This document shows positions 42,512 to 51,480 of a DNA stretch of 64,000 nucleotides, piece after piece (the stretch's first letter is position 1; each line of letters opens with the position of its first letter). The notes under the pieces were generated by a model. That model saw nothing but the letters and a program-made list of their open reading frames with translations. It did not search any database and was not told the origin of the DNA. A program made the translations under genes and the position numbers. Location of the stretch: the NCBI RefSeq assembly GCF_000298175.1, contig NZ_BAGZ01000003.1:124001-188000 (forward strand), in the 5' to 3' direction. Source of the DNA: Austwickia chelonae NBRC 105200. GTDB lineage: Bacteria; Actinomycetota; Actinomycetes; Actinomycetales; Dermatophilaceae.

Positions 42512-43915
42512 TCACCCCGCCGACGGAGGCGCAGACGCAGGGACCACCCGGTCGGCCTCCTGCGGCGGATACCGCAGGTCCAGGCCCCACCGCGGATACA
42601 AGGCCGCGAAACCACGCTCCACCCCGGCCAGCAGCGCCGGCAAGACATGTCCGCCCGACGGCGACTCCACGTAGACGCTGTGCGTGCCCGCCGACGCCGC
42701 CGCCGAGGCCCGGCGGCGCGCCCCCGGCACATGTCGGACGTCATCGGCGCAGATGGTGAACACCATCCACGTGTCCGCCAAGGAGACCGTACTCAACAGC
42801 CGAGGCACCGCAGCGGCCTCGTAGGCGGACCGGTCGCCGCCGAAGAACTCCGCCAAGGTCTTCTCCGGACGGTCCGAACCAGGAAATTCCTCACCGGAGA
42901 TGCTCACCGCATTCCCCCACCGTTGAGGATGCCGCGTGGCGAAACGGGCCGCGCACAGGCCGCCGTTTGAATATCCGGCGACGGTCCATCCGGAACGGTG
43001 ACGGGTGACATGGAGATTCCTCTCGATCCAGGCCGTCACATCCGTGTTGACATAGGTCTCCACCGCACCTCGTCGGCCGGTGTCCATGCACAGGGTGTCC
43101 ACGTAACTGGTGCCCAACTGGTCGGCGACCACCACGATCGGGGCCAGACCACCGTGCCGGGCGGCCTCGCGATCCAAGGCGTCGGCGACATGGGTCGGAT
43201 CCGGGCTACCGGGCGATCCCATCATCATCACCACCACCGGCAGGGCCGGAGCGTCCGGAACCAGGGCGGCCGGCGGGAGATAGAGACCGGCAGGTCTCGC
43301 CCGGAACCCCGAGATCTCCCCGGGAATGTCGACCGCGACCCGCCGGCCGACCCGAGGCATCCCCGCCGGCGGCGTCCACCCCTGGGCGATCCAGGACCGG
43401 GTATCGGTCCGCTGCCCGGTCGCCCGCGGCAGGTCCGCGACATCGACCGGACGGGCAGAACTCGTCCCCACCAACGCTCCGATGTCACCCAGTAGACCGT
43501 AGGAGGCGTTCACCCCCACGGCCGTCGACGCACAGACCGGCAACACCAGGAAGAGTGCGATCACTCGCCGGCGACACCGGCCGTGCCGCACGGCGACCAC
43601 GCACAGTCCGAGAACCGCACCGGCAGCGATGAGCCAGACCCGTGCGCCGACCGGGATACCGCCGGGAACCCATGACCACACCTGATCGACCGCTACGGTG
43701 GCCGCCGCACCCACCGCGCCGCCCAGACCGCATCCCAAGGCCACAGCGTGCCACCACCGGCGACCCGGCCGAGGCCGATGCCACACCAGAAGTGCCACGG
43801 ACAGCGTCATCGACGCATAGGTGGCCACCTCCGCCGAGGTGCCCAGCACCGGCAGAGCCGACAGTTCGGAGACCCAGGGAAGCTGCCGCAGGACGCCCGG
43901 GAGGAGGTTGTTCAC
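42512..43915 (-). CDS. Membrane-anchored alpha/beta hydrolase (esterase-like)
   Basis: The 467-residue protein has four hydrophobic helices in the first 150 residues, followed by an alpha/beta hydrolase domain that probably faces outside. The nucleophile elbow is VAGYSNGGLCAARF (GxSxG-like), preceded by PALPVVVMMMGSPGSPDP and TDVTAWIERNLHV. A histidine near the end (GGHVLPALLAG) may complete the triad. The fold resembles the esterase D/antigen 85 group. The GTG start overlaps the stop of the MprF-type gene, so the two are coupled. Hydrolysis of the lipid made by its partner is plausible by analogy with hydrolases encoded beside aminoacyl-lipid synthases, but not shown. Confidence 0.84.
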   Translation of the reverse strand: MNNLLPGVLRQLPWVSELSALPVLGTSAEVATYASMTLSVALLVWHRPRPGRRWWHAVALGCGLGGAVGAAATVAVDQVWSWVPGGIPVGARVWLIAAGAVLGLCVVAVRHGRCRRRVIALFLVLPVCASTAVGVNASYGLLGDIGALVGTSSARPVDVADLPRATGQRTDTRSWIAQGWTPPAGMPRVGRRVAVDIPGEISGFRARPAGLYLPPAALVPDAPALPVVVMMMGSPGSPDPTHVADALDREAARHGGLAPIVVVADQLGTSYVDTLCMDTGRRGAVETYVNTDVTAWIERNLHVTRHRSGWTVAGYSNGGLCAARFATRHPQRWGNAVSISGEEFPGSDRPEKTLAEFFGGDRSAYEAAAVPRLLSTVSLADTWMVFTICADDVRHVPGARRRASAAASAGTHSVYVESPSGGHVLPALLAGVERGFAALYPRWGLDLRYPPQEADRVVPASAPPSAG

Positions 43916-46575
43916 CCGACCGTTCCGGAGGCCCGCTCCGCCGGGGAGTGCCGTTCCCGCGTACGCCGTGCCCCTCGGATCAGGCTGCTCACCTGCCAGA
44001 GATCACCCAGACCGGCGTCGGGAAGATAGGCCCGCGCGATAGCGGTCCCGATCGCGGGCAGCGCGGCCGGATCGGGATACAGCAGGTAGAGCGGGCGGTA
44101 GACCGGTTGGAATTTCGCCTTGAAACGCAACAACGAGCGGAAGCCGTACACCGGTTCGAGCTGTTTGCCGACCTTCTCCAGGACCACGTCGACGGCAGCA
44201 GGGAAACCGGCCGGGCGAGTCGGGTTCTCCTCGGAGGAGACCACCTTGGCCAGGGGTGCTCCGGAGAGGCTCAGCTCCTCATAGCCTTCTGCCTTCAGGT
44301 CCAGCGCAGCCTGCCCGATCAGCACTTCCATCGTGTGACGGAAGCCGTCAGGACGTCGCCGCATGAAGTCCAACGTCCAGCCGACGAGGCGGCCCTCCCG
44401 GTGGATGGGCAGCCAGGATGCGCAACCGTGCACCACCCCTTGGCTGTCGGACACCAGGAAAAGTCGCACATCCGGGTCGGCGATCTCGGCCAGCCCGCCG
44501 AGGGTGAAACTCATCTCGGGTAGGACCTGCTCCCCGACCCATTGTTCGGAGATCTCCCTGATCTGCAGCCGTACCTCCAGGGGCGCCTCCCGCCAGGTCG
44601 TCCAGGTCGTGGTGAGATTCTGCTTACGCACATGGTTGAGCGCCGTGCGCACGTCCTGGAACTTCTTCCCGGTGAACGCCAGCTCCGGGAGCAGAAGCAC
44701 TGCTTCTTCAGCGACCTGGGTGCTCTGCCAGCCCCGGGCCGCGGTCCGCTCACGCAGCTCACCCGTCGCCGAGTAGAAGCACACCGTCCAACCCTGGGCG
44801 TCGGCGTAGGAAAGGAATTCGCCCAATGCTGCGTCCTGGGTGGCGGCGGGGCCGACCAGGTCCCCCGTGGTCACCGCGACCCCGGCGATCACCCGGAAAG
44901 GCACATAGGACTGGCCGTCGTCGGAGAACCAGTGCCGGTTCCCCTCCCAGAGCCCCATCCACGACAGCGAGCCACCGCCGTACCGGATGAGCAGGTCACG
45001 GGCATGTCCTGCGCCGGCATCCACTGCCGAAGCATGCGACATGGCCCGCAGCAGGGCAGCCCCCATCGGCAGCCAGGTGAGCACCCCCACCCACGAGTAC
45101 AGGAAGGTCGCTTCCGGCCCCAGGGGCAGCAAGGTGGGAAAGGCATCGGTCAGCGGCAGCAGGTATTCCAAGGGCACCAACCTGCGCGGGGCGTCCTCGG
45201 CCAGTTGAAGAGCCGTCGCCGGAGCTGTCCACTGGTCGGCCACGGCGAGCCCGCCGACGACGTAGACGACCAGTCCCACCGAACACGAGACCGCCACCCA
45301 GGCCGTCAGCCGACGGACGCTCCCGGGCGGTCCGGGAATCGTGAAGAGCCTGCGGTTGGCGACCAACAACAGCGTCAGCGCCAACGGGACCAGGGTGGGG
45401 ATCCACACCTCGGCGAGATCGGCCCAGGTGCCCTCCGTCCCGGCGAGACCGCCCAGTTGTTCTTCCAGTTCGATCGCACTGTTCAAGGTCTTCAGGAAGA
45501 AAGCGCCCAGAGCGAGCTCCAGAACGACCACGATCATCCACGCCAGGCGCCGCCCCCTGCGCAGCCCCACCGAGCACAACAGCAGGATCGCCGTCGGGAT
45601 ACAGGTCAGCAGCAACACCCCGGGTTTGGGGTCGGTGGTCAGCAGGTACTCGGCGCACTCACGGGAAATGTCTGCCGTGGCGCAGATCTGGGCGGCGGAC
45701 TCGCCGCCGCTGCCCATGATGGGTTGTGCAATGGAGCCGCCCAGGATCGACAGGGGTCCGTCGGCGAAGCCGAGCCAGGCGCCGATCAACGGGCCGATGG
45801 CGCCGGCCGTCACGATCAGCGAGATCAGGACGCGTTGTTCGTGGATCGTTCCCAGCGGGCGGGTCTCCACCTTGCGGCGACGCATCAGCCGTCCCATGAC
45901 CAGTCCACACATCACCGCGGATGCTGCGGCTGCCGAGACAGCCCCGCCGTGGTACAGCGCCATCGTCACCACCACGGCGATGCCGGTGGTCCGGATACGT
46001 CGCCGCCACAGGTGGGTCAGGGTCGCCGTCGCACAGGCCGTCGACGCGATGACGGCGATGGCCGGTCCGGCGAAGGTGAATCCCATCATCGATTCGGACC
46101 ATTCGGGGAAGACCGGCCGGACCAGGATGGCGAAGAACCAGGTACCGACGGCTGCGAGGACGTTACCGATCAGCGTGGCGGCGAGGAAACGTCGTGAGCC
46201 GAGCTGCCGTTCGACGGCCACACCGAGGACGAAGAGCAGCACTGCGGTGGCCACCGGGCCACGGTTCACCAGGGCGTCGAGCGGATTGGACGGCAGCAGC
46301 AACGAGGTCAAAGGGGTCCAGGGCTCGACGAGCAGGTCGCCGTGCCGCAGGAGGATCGTGTGCGCGAGGAAGGCGCGGGAACTCACCGGGAGCAGATGGG
46401 CCGCGACGGTGGCGCAGGACAACCAGATCAGCGCCATGACGGTGACCGGGGAGTCCCGCAGTGCGATCCGCAGCCGCTGCCCCAGCCACAGGACGGTACG
46501 ACGTCGTCCGGAACGGTACCGCTCGAAAGCGGTGGTTCTATCGTCACCTGTGCTCAAAGCACGGAACTCCTTCAT
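43912..46575 (-). CDS. Rhomboid-like membrane domain fused to MprF-type (DUF2156) aminoacyl-lipid synthase
   Basis: This 887-residue protein has three parts. Residues 1-240 form a rhomboid-like six-helix domain (PWTPLTSLLLP, LGVAVERQLGSRRFL), but the place of the catalytic serine reads MGFTFAGPA, so it looks inactive. Several more helices follow. The C-terminal 330 residues are the MprF/LPG-synthase catalytic domain: GKKFQDVRTALNHVRK, MSFTLGGLAEI, GWTLDFMRRRPDG and YGFRSLLRFKAKFQPVYRPLYLLYP. Enzymes of this family transfer an amino acid from tRNA to a membrane lipid. ATG 46575 is chosen because a longer frame overlaps the upstream gene by 131 bases. Confidence 0.87.
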   Translation of the reverse strand: MKEFRALSTGDDRTTAFERYRSGRRRTVLWLGQRLRIALRDSPVTVMALIWLSCATVAAHLLPVSSRAFLAHTILLRHGDLLVEPWTPLTSLLLPSNPLDALVNRGPVATAVLLFVLGVAVERQLGSRRFLAATLIGNVLAAVGTWFFAILVRPVFPEWSESMMGFTFAGPAIAVIASTACATATLTHLWRRRIRTTGIAVVVTMALYHGGAVSAAAASAVMCGLVMGRLMRRRKVETRPLGTIHEQRVLISLIVTAGAIGPLIGAWLGFADGPLSILGGSIAQPIMGSGGESAAQICATADISRECAEYLLTTDPKPGVLLLTCIPTAILLLCSVGLRRGRRLAWMIVVVLELALGAFFLKTLNSAIELEEQLGGLAGTEGTWADLAEVWIPTLVPLALTLLLVANRRLFTIPGPPGSVRRLTAWVAVSCSVGLVVYVVGGLAVADQWTAPATALQLAEDAPRRLVPLEYLLPLTDAFPTLLPLGPEATFLYSWVGVLTWLPMGAALLRAMSHASAVDAGAGHARDLLIRYGGGSLSWMGLWEGNRHWFSDDGQSYVPFRVIAGVAVTTGDLVGPAATQDAALGEFLSYADAQGWTVCFYSATGELRERTAARGWQSTQVAEEAVLLLPELAFTGKKFQDVRTALNHVRKQNLTTTWTTWREAPLEVRLQIREISEQWVGEQVLPEMSFTLGGLAEIADPDVRLFLVSDSQGVVHGCASWLPIHREGRLVGWTLDFMRRRPDGFRHTMEVLIGQAALDLKAEGYEELSLSGAPLAKVVSSEENPTRPAGFPAAVDVVLEKVGKQLEPVYGFRSLLRFKAKFQPVYRPLYLLYPDPAALPAIGTAIARAYLPDAGLGDLWQVSSLIRGARRTRERHSPAERASGTVG

Positions 46576-46624
46576 ATCGTCCGTCGGCCTGTCCGGCGGG
46601 CTTATCGAGTTGTCCGAGTCGTCC

Positions 46625-47704
46625 TTATTCTCGGACGGGGCCGTCCGGCGGAAGATCGGTTTCCGAACCGTCCGGTGCGGTCGGCCGGCCGGATCGACGG
46701 GAAAGCCCGCCTTCCGGATCGGACGGAATGTCCTCGCGGGCGTAGCGTTGCGCAATCACCGAGCACGCCATCAGCTGGATCTGGTGGAAGAGCATGAGCG
46801 GAAGCACCAGCAATCCGACCTGCTGCCCGGGGAAGAGGACCAGGGCCATCGGCAGCCCGGTCGCGAGTGATTTCTTCGTCCCGCAGAACTGCACCGCGAT
46901 GGTATCGGCCCGGTCGAAACCACAGCGCCGTGCGGTGACTCTGGTCGCCTGCAGCATGAAGGCCAGCAGCACCGTCGTCACCACGGCCACCACGGCCAGG
47001 TCCCGCCCGGAGACCTGCGTCCACATTCCTTCGCGCATCCCCCGGGAGAAAGCCGAGTAGACGACGGCGACGATCACCCCGCGATCCACATATTTCAGCC
47101 ACGACCCGTTCGCCGCCAGCCAGGCCCCCGTCCACCGGCGGCTCAGCTGCCCGCCGACGAAAGGCAGCAGGATCTGGAGTACCAGATCGACGACCGCCCT
47201 GGCCTGGATGCCGGCCCCGCTGCCACCCGACATGACGAGCAGGACCAAGGCCGGGGTGAGCAGCACCCCGATCAGGTTGCTCACGGAGGCGGAGACGACG
47301 GCCCCGGCGACATTCCCCCTCGCGATGGAGGTGAAGGTGATCGACGACTGCACCGTCGAGGGGATGAGACACAGGTAGACCACCCCGGAGACCAGTGCCG
47401 GCGGGAGCAGCACACCCAGCACCGGTGTGAGGAGCACCCCGACCAACGGGAAGAGCGCGTAGGTGAAAGCCAGGATGAGCAGGTGCAATCGCCAGTGGGT
47501 GAGCCCCCGGAGGGCCTGGCGGGGCTCCAACCGGCCCCCGTACATGAAGAAGAGCACGGCAACGGCCACCTGGATACCGATGTCCAGGTGGCCGGCCGTC
47601 CGGCCCGATGCGGGAAGGACGGAGGCGACCAGCACCGCGGCAAGGATCGCGACGATGAAACCGTCGAATTTCATCCGACCGAGAGCCACGGCGAGTCGGT
47701 GCAT
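46625..47704 (-). CDS. Bile acid:sodium symporter family protein
   Basis: The 359-residue membrane protein has about nine hydrophobic helices of the SBF-like fold. VLFFMYGGRLEPRQALRGL, LCLIPSTVQSSITFTSIARGN and FCGTKKSLATGLPMALVLFP correspond to the conserved sodium-site regions of the YfeH-like branch. The C-terminal 40 residues are hydrophilic. ATG 47704 is chosen because GAAGGGAGGG lies just upstream; a GTG at 47719 is weaker. It lies 31 bases after the YczE-like gene and 49 bases before the MprF-type gene. The substrate is unknown. Confidence 0.87.
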   Translation of the reverse strand: MHRLAVALGRMKFDGFIVAILAAVLVASVLPASGRTAGHLDIGIQVAVAVLFFMYGGRLEPRQALRGLTHWRLHLLILAFTYALFPLVGVLLTPVLGVLLPPALVSGVVYLCLIPSTVQSSITFTSIARGNVAGAVVSASVSNLIGVLLTPALVLLVMSGGSGAGIQARAVVDLVLQILLPFVGGQLSRRWTGAWLAANGSWLKYVDRGVIVAVVYSAFSRGMREGMWTQVSGRDLAVVAVVTTVLLAFMLQATRVTARRCGFDRADTIAVQFCGTKKSLATGLPMALVLFPGQQVGLLVLPLMLFHQIQLMACSVIAQRYAREDIPSDPEGGLSRRSGRPTAPDGSETDLPPDGPVRE

Positions 47705-47735
47705 CCGCCCTCCCTTCACCTCGTTCCGGTCATGT

Positions 47736-48377
47736 TCACGACCAGGAGGGCATGAGCGGGCGGAGCCGGTCGATGACCGGGCTGATCCCGAAGACGACGA
47801 GCAAGGTCCCCACCCCGACGTCGGCCTGGCAGAGCCACCCGATCAGGCAGCCCAGCACCTGCACGCCCAGGTAGGCCCACCGGAAGGGGATGAGCGGTTC
47901 GAAGGCGACCGCGGGCCCTTCCGTGGGTCCGACACCGAGATCTGCGCTGAGGTACCCGGCGATCCCGAAGGACAGCAGCGCGAACCCCAGAGCGAACTGC
48001 CCCCACTGGCCGACGGTCCCGGTGGCCTGTGGCACCAGCGGAAGCGCGGCTCCTGCGACCACTCCGACCAGTACCGGCTGGACGATGGTGCCCAGGTCGG
48101 GTTTCAGCCCCCGTGACCATCCGATCCCGATGAAAACCAGTCCGACGACCACGCAGACCGCGGTGAACGACAGCCCCGAAGAGATGGTGACGCCGTTGAG
48201 CAAGGTGGAGTAACCGTCCGCGCCCTGCCGGGAGGCGATCAGGAAGACCACACCCAACGCCAGGACGGTGCAGGAGAACAACAACCAGGAGATGCGCGCC
48301 GGAGTGTATCGAGGTGCGGCGGCAGGGCTCCCGGTCTCTTCGACGAGGAGACCGGGATCTGTTGGGGACGAGCCCAC
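47736..48377 (-). CDS. YczE/YyaS/YitT-like membrane protein
   Basis: The 213-residue protein has five to six hydrophobic helices. The segment SADLGVGPTEGPAVAFEPL and the ending CQADVGVGTLLVVFGISPVIDRL match the YczE family, whose Bacillus member affects antibiotic synthesis. Its molecular activity is unknown. GTG 48377 has AAAGGACC upstream and lies 19 bases after the BCCT gene, so the two are probably co-transcribed. Confidence 0.82.
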   Translation of the reverse strand: MGSSPTDPGLLVEETGSPAAAPRYTPARISWLLFSCTVLALGVVFLIASRQGADGYSTLLNGVTISSGLSFTAVCVVVGLVFIGIGWSRGLKPDLGTIVQPVLVGVVAGAALPLVPQATGTVGQWGQFALGFALLSFGIAGYLSADLGVGPTEGPAVAFEPLIPFRWAYLGVQVLGCLIGWLCQADVGVGTLLVVFGISPVIDRLRPLMPSWS

Positions 48378-48396
48378 CGTGGGTCCTTTCCGGGGG

Positions 48397-50040
48397 TTAA
48401 AGGTCGGAACTGGAAACTAGATCGTGGTCCTTGACGATCTTCCGCGCAAAAGCGGCACGTTCCAACCGGCGCAGGCGCGCCACCTCACGGTGGAGGGCAC
48501 GTGCGGTGGCGAAACACATCGCGATCATCACCAGGCTGAAGGGTGCGGCGACCAGGATGGCCATGGTCTGCAGTGCGGACAGGCCGTCGGTGAGCCCTCC
48601 GGACCGAGCCCCTCCCCAGAGGAGCACTGCGGCGATGGCGCCGCCGAGCGCCGACCAGAGCACACGGGTCCAGACGGGGGGCAGTTCGTCGCCACCGGAG
48701 GCGAGCATCGCGACCACCAGTGATCCGGAGTCGGCGCTGGTGACGAAGAAGACGACGATCAGCAGCAGGAAGAGGCCGACCAGGACCGTGGTGCCGGGCA
48801 GCGAGGACAACATCTTGAACAGGGCGGTGTTCGTGGAGACGACCCCGTCCTGGATCATCGTTCCTTCGGTCATCTGCAGGTAGATCGCGGTACCGCCCAG
48901 GATGGAGAACCACAGGAAGGTGACCAGGGTCGGGACGAGCAGCACCCCTGCGATGAACTCGCGGACGGTACGGCCGCGGGAGATCCGGGCGATGAAGACA
49001 CCGACGAAGGGCGACCAGCTGATCCACCAACCCCAGTAGTAGGTGGTCCATCCGGAGAGCCATTTCTCACCTTCGGCACCCTGGAAGGGCATGGTGCGGA
49101 AGCTCAGTCCGACGATGTTCTGGATGTAGGAACCCAGATTCTGTACGAATTCACGCAGCAGGAAAAGTGAGGGGCCGAAGGCCAGGACCATCGCCATCAG
49201 GACGAAGGCGAGAACGAGGTTCCCGTTCGACAGCCATTTGATCCCGACGTCCAGTCCGCTGACCACGCTGACCATGGCGATCGAGGTGATGACGACGACC
49301 AGTGTCACCATCAGGGTCATGCTCTCCTCGGCGAGGCCCAGGAAGTGCAGCCCCGAGGTCACCTGGGTGACACCGAAACCCAGCGAGGTGGCGACACCGA
49401 ACAGGGTTCCTACGATGGCGACGATGTCGATCACGTCTCCCCAGATCCCGCGGACCCGGTCGCCGAGGAGCGGTTCGAGCGCCCAACGGATGGAGACCGG
49501 GCGTCCTCGACGGTGCACGGCCAGGGCGAGGGCCAGGGCCACCACGATGTAGATCGCCCAGGCGTGCAGACCCCAGTGGAGGAAGGTCGTCGTCATGGCG
49601 TTCTGCGCCTTGGCCGCCGCGGAAGCTCCTTCGGCGGTGCTCAGGCTGCCCGGAGGCGGTGTGGCGAAGTGGTTCAGCGGTTCGGCCACCCCCCAGAAGA
49701 CCAGACCGATACCCATCCCGGCGGCGAAGAGCATCGCGAACCAGGTCGTCAGGGTGTAGGCGGGCTCTTCGTCGTCCGGGCCGAGGGTGACCTCACCCCA
49801 GCGGGACCACCCTGCATACAGGCAAAAGGCCACCATGCAGGTGACCAGAAGCACGTAGTACCATCCCAGACCGTTGATGACCGTCGTATTGGCAGAGCTG
49901 AGCACGCCTTTGAGCCATGCCGGTGCGACGAGTGCCACGGCCACGAAAGCGAGGGAGAGCGCAGCTGCAGGCCAGAAGACCCGTGGCGCTATCCCGGCCC
50001 GTAGCGGGACTGTCTTGTCGTTCGTACGTGCGGGTTTCAC
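48397..50040 (-). CDS. BCCT family transporter (glycine betaine/choline/carnitine type)
   Basis: This 547-residue sodium-coupled transporter has twelve hydrophobic helices. The sodium/substrate signature is AAGMGIGLVFWGVAEPLNHF, and the tryptophan-rich substrate site is ISWSPFVGVFIARISRGRTVREF. The GMGIG form is that of sodium-dependent betaine carriers such as BetP. The C-terminal tail carries basic residues (LHREVARLRRLERAAFARKI), as in osmotic sensors. GTG 50040 has AGGAGAG upstream; a GTG at 50052 is weaker. It heads a run of five minus-strand genes. Confidence 0.93.
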   Translation of the reverse strand: MKPARTNDKTVPLRAGIAPRVFWPAAALSLAFVAVALVAPAWLKGVLSSANTTVINGLGWYYVLLVTCMVAFCLYAGWSRWGEVTLGPDDEEPAYTLTTWFAMLFAAGMGIGLVFWGVAEPLNHFATPPPGSLSTAEGASAAAKAQNAMTTTFLHWGLHAWAIYIVVALALALAVHRRGRPVSIRWALEPLLGDRVRGIWGDVIDIVAIVGTLFGVATSLGFGVTQVTSGLHFLGLAEESMTLMVTLVVVITSIAMVSVVSGLDVGIKWLSNGNLVLAFVLMAMVLAFGPSLFLLREFVQNLGSYIQNIVGLSFRTMPFQGAEGEKWLSGWTTYYWGWWISWSPFVGVFIARISRGRTVREFIAGVLLVPTLVTFLWFSILGGTAIYLQMTEGTMIQDGVVSTNTALFKMLSSLPGTTVLVGLFLLLIVVFFVTSADSGSLVVAMLASGGDELPPVWTRVLWSALGGAIAAVLLWGGARSGGLTDGLSALQTMAILVAAPFSLVMIAMCFATARALHREVARLRRLERAAFARKIVKDHDLVSSSDL

Positions 50041-50350
50041 TGCTCTCCTCACTCACGGGCATTGTTGTGGGAGAAATCCAGCGGCATGCCCGCCTGTGTC
50101 GGCTGTCAGGATGCGCCCTTATCGGACGCCAGTCCTCCAGGTTACCGACGGTTCGTACGAGTGTTCAAAGCAGTACAGATTCAAAAAGCACATCTCCCGG
50201 CGTCCTTCATTGCCCTGCAACATGATTCATGTTCATGACATCTGTCTGACAACATGACTGCCGGTGAGTGTTCGGGCAGGTCGGGGCTCTTCGGACGAAA
50301 GATGACAGCTGTATCCGAAGACACTCAGATGCCCATCTGAATTGCCCGAT
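50041..50350. other. Intergenic region with a short palindrome
   Basis: These 310 bases lie between the fhuF stop and the BCCT start and contain no convincing gene. They are richer in A+T than the flanks. A perfect 15-base dyad lies at 50219-50233. A small TCAGATG/CATCTGA hairpin at 50325-50340 could end fhuF transcription. Confidence 0.5.
50219..50233. repeat. Perfect 7-1-7 palindrome upstream of the BCCT gene
   Basis: AACATGA and TCATGTT flank one central T. The 7-1-7 architecture is that of a regulator binding site, possibly of the Fur or TetR class, about 180 bases from the BCCT start. Confidence 0.4.
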
Positions 50351-51061
50351 TCAGGACTTGTCGGCTTTCTTATGGCGAGGACATGCCTCACAAGCCCGCG
50401 CCCCGGGGAGTGCATAGATCATGCAACACCCCTTCCTTCGCCCCGGAGGGAGTCGACGATATGCCGGGAATACTGCCCGACGAGCACTCTCCAAAGACAT
50501 CATCCATACATCGAATGCGATCCCGGAGCGCTGACCGCTGCCCATTCGCACCTCCGGTGGGCGGTAACTATCAGCAAATATTCGGGCGTGTGCGACATAC
50601 CGCTCATGGGCATCGGTCAATCGATCACTCTCATTGGCCACCTCGATGATCCGGTCGGCCTGAATCGACATCACGTCGGGGAAGCAACCGGGATCGGAAA
50701 GGTCGAAAGAGAGCGCTTCGGGTGAACCATCAATTACCCACGGCCCGAGAGTCGCCGCCCATGCGAGAGGTGTGGCGACAACACCCAGATACCACTGAAG
50801 GACAAAGGCTGCAGCCACCTGAGGCGGCGCTTCCACCCCGTAGAAGGAACTCTGCTCAGCACGCACCCGTTCCCGCCATTCAGCGGTCGGATCATCCCCG
50901 TTGCACTGAGAACGAACGATTTCGGCACAGCGATACCGCAAAGGGCCCTCGGACTCGGCCACAACGACTTCCACATAACCGAGGGCGCGGCTGATCATAT
51001 CTGCCAGACGAGAGGCTTCCTCGGCGGGGACACCCATAAGGACATCTTGCACCTCGCTCAC
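50351..51061 (-). CDS. FhuF-type (2Fe-2S) ferric-siderophore reductase
   Basis: This 236-residue protein ends with GCCMIYALPGARACEACPR, giving the FhuF cysteine pattern C-C-x10-C-x2-C that binds a [2Fe-2S] cluster. The middle QVAAAFVLQWYLGVVATPLAW fits the helical FhuF body. Such proteins release iron from imported ferric siderophores in the cytoplasm. The annotated GTG (51061) is only ten bases past a strong hairpin and has no Shine-Dalgarno, so an ATG at 51037 may be the real start. An iron-box-like site lies just upstream. The family call rests mostly on the cysteine motif. Confidence 0.78.
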   Translation of the reverse strand: MSEVQDVLMGVPAEEASRLADMISRALGYVEVVVAESEGPLRYRCAEIVRSQCNGDDPTAEWRERVRAEQSSFYGVEAPPQVAAAFVLQWYLGVVATPLAWAATLGPWVIDGSPEALSFDLSDPGCFPDVMSIQADRIIEVANESDRLTDAHERYVAHARIFADSYRPPEVRMGSGQRSGIAFDVWMMSLESARRAVFPAYRRLPPGRRKGCCMIYALPGARACEACPRHKKADKS

Positions 51062-51070
51062 GACAAGAAC

Positions 51071-51109
51071 GTGTGAGGGCGGCCACTCGTCGAGTGGCCG
51101 CCCTCACAC
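51071..51109 (-). terminator. 18-base-pair hairpin between lsr2 and fhuF
   Basis: A perfect 18-base stem (51071-51088 with 51092-51109) has the three-base loop GTC. It lies 45 bases past the lsr2 stop and ten bases before the first possible fhuF start. It may terminate lsr2, attenuate fhuF, or both. Confidence 0.7.
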
Positions 51110-51111
51110 GG

Positions 51112-51130
51112 AAAGATAAGCTCAACCGAA
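51112..51130 (-). promoter_or_regulatory. Iron-box-like site upstream of fhuF
   Basis: On the minus strand TTCGGTTGAGCTTATCTTT fits the degenerate DtxR-family consensus at 14 of 19 positions and contains a -10-like TATCTT. It would place fhuF under iron repression, as expected for a siderophore reductase. The match is imperfect in its centre. Confidence 0.35.
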
Positions 51131-51153
51131 GTCAAGCATAAGACTACTTATGA

Positions 51154-51480
51154 TCAGGCGTGAGCCTTGTCGTAAGCGGCCTGGAGCTCACCGGAGACAC
51201 GCCCGCGGTCGCTCACCTGGAAACCATTGGCGCGACCCCATTCGCGAACAGCGTTGAGGTCGCGTCGTCCCACACCGCTAGGACGACGGTTCGTCATCTT
51301 GCGCCCACCGGAGCGACGAGCGTGGCCGATCCAAGTGGCCAATTCCTCGCGCAACTTCGAGGCATTGTCATCGGAAAGGTCGATCTCGTAACTGATTCCG
51401 TCCAGTGCAAAAGACACTGTCTCGCGCGCTTCGCCGCCATCGACGTCGTCGACCAGGAGGACCTGGACCTTCTGCGCCAT
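51154..51480 (-). CDS. lsr2: Histone-like nucleoid-structuring protein Lsr2
   Basis: Lsr2 is the actinobacterial xenogeneic silencer that bridges AT-rich DNA. The 108-residue product has the N-terminal dimerisation domain (AQKVQVLLVDDVDGGEARETVSF, YEIDLSDDNASKLREEL) and the C-terminal DNA-binding domain (LNAVREWGRANGFQVSDRGRVSG) with its RGR hook. ATG 51480 has GAGGAGAGG upstream. It lies in an AT-richer part of the window, which fits its own binding preference. Confidence 0.95.
   Translation of the reverse strand: MAQKVQVLLVDDVDGGEARETVSFALDGISYEIDLSDDNASKLREELATWIGHARRSGGRKMTNRRPSGVGRRDLNAVREWGRANGFQVSDRGRVSGELQAAYDKAHA

Noticed and set aside
40246-42744. 832-residue minus-strand frame
   Set aside because: Antisense to the PTS genes; Asp/Gly/Gln repeats are codon shadows.
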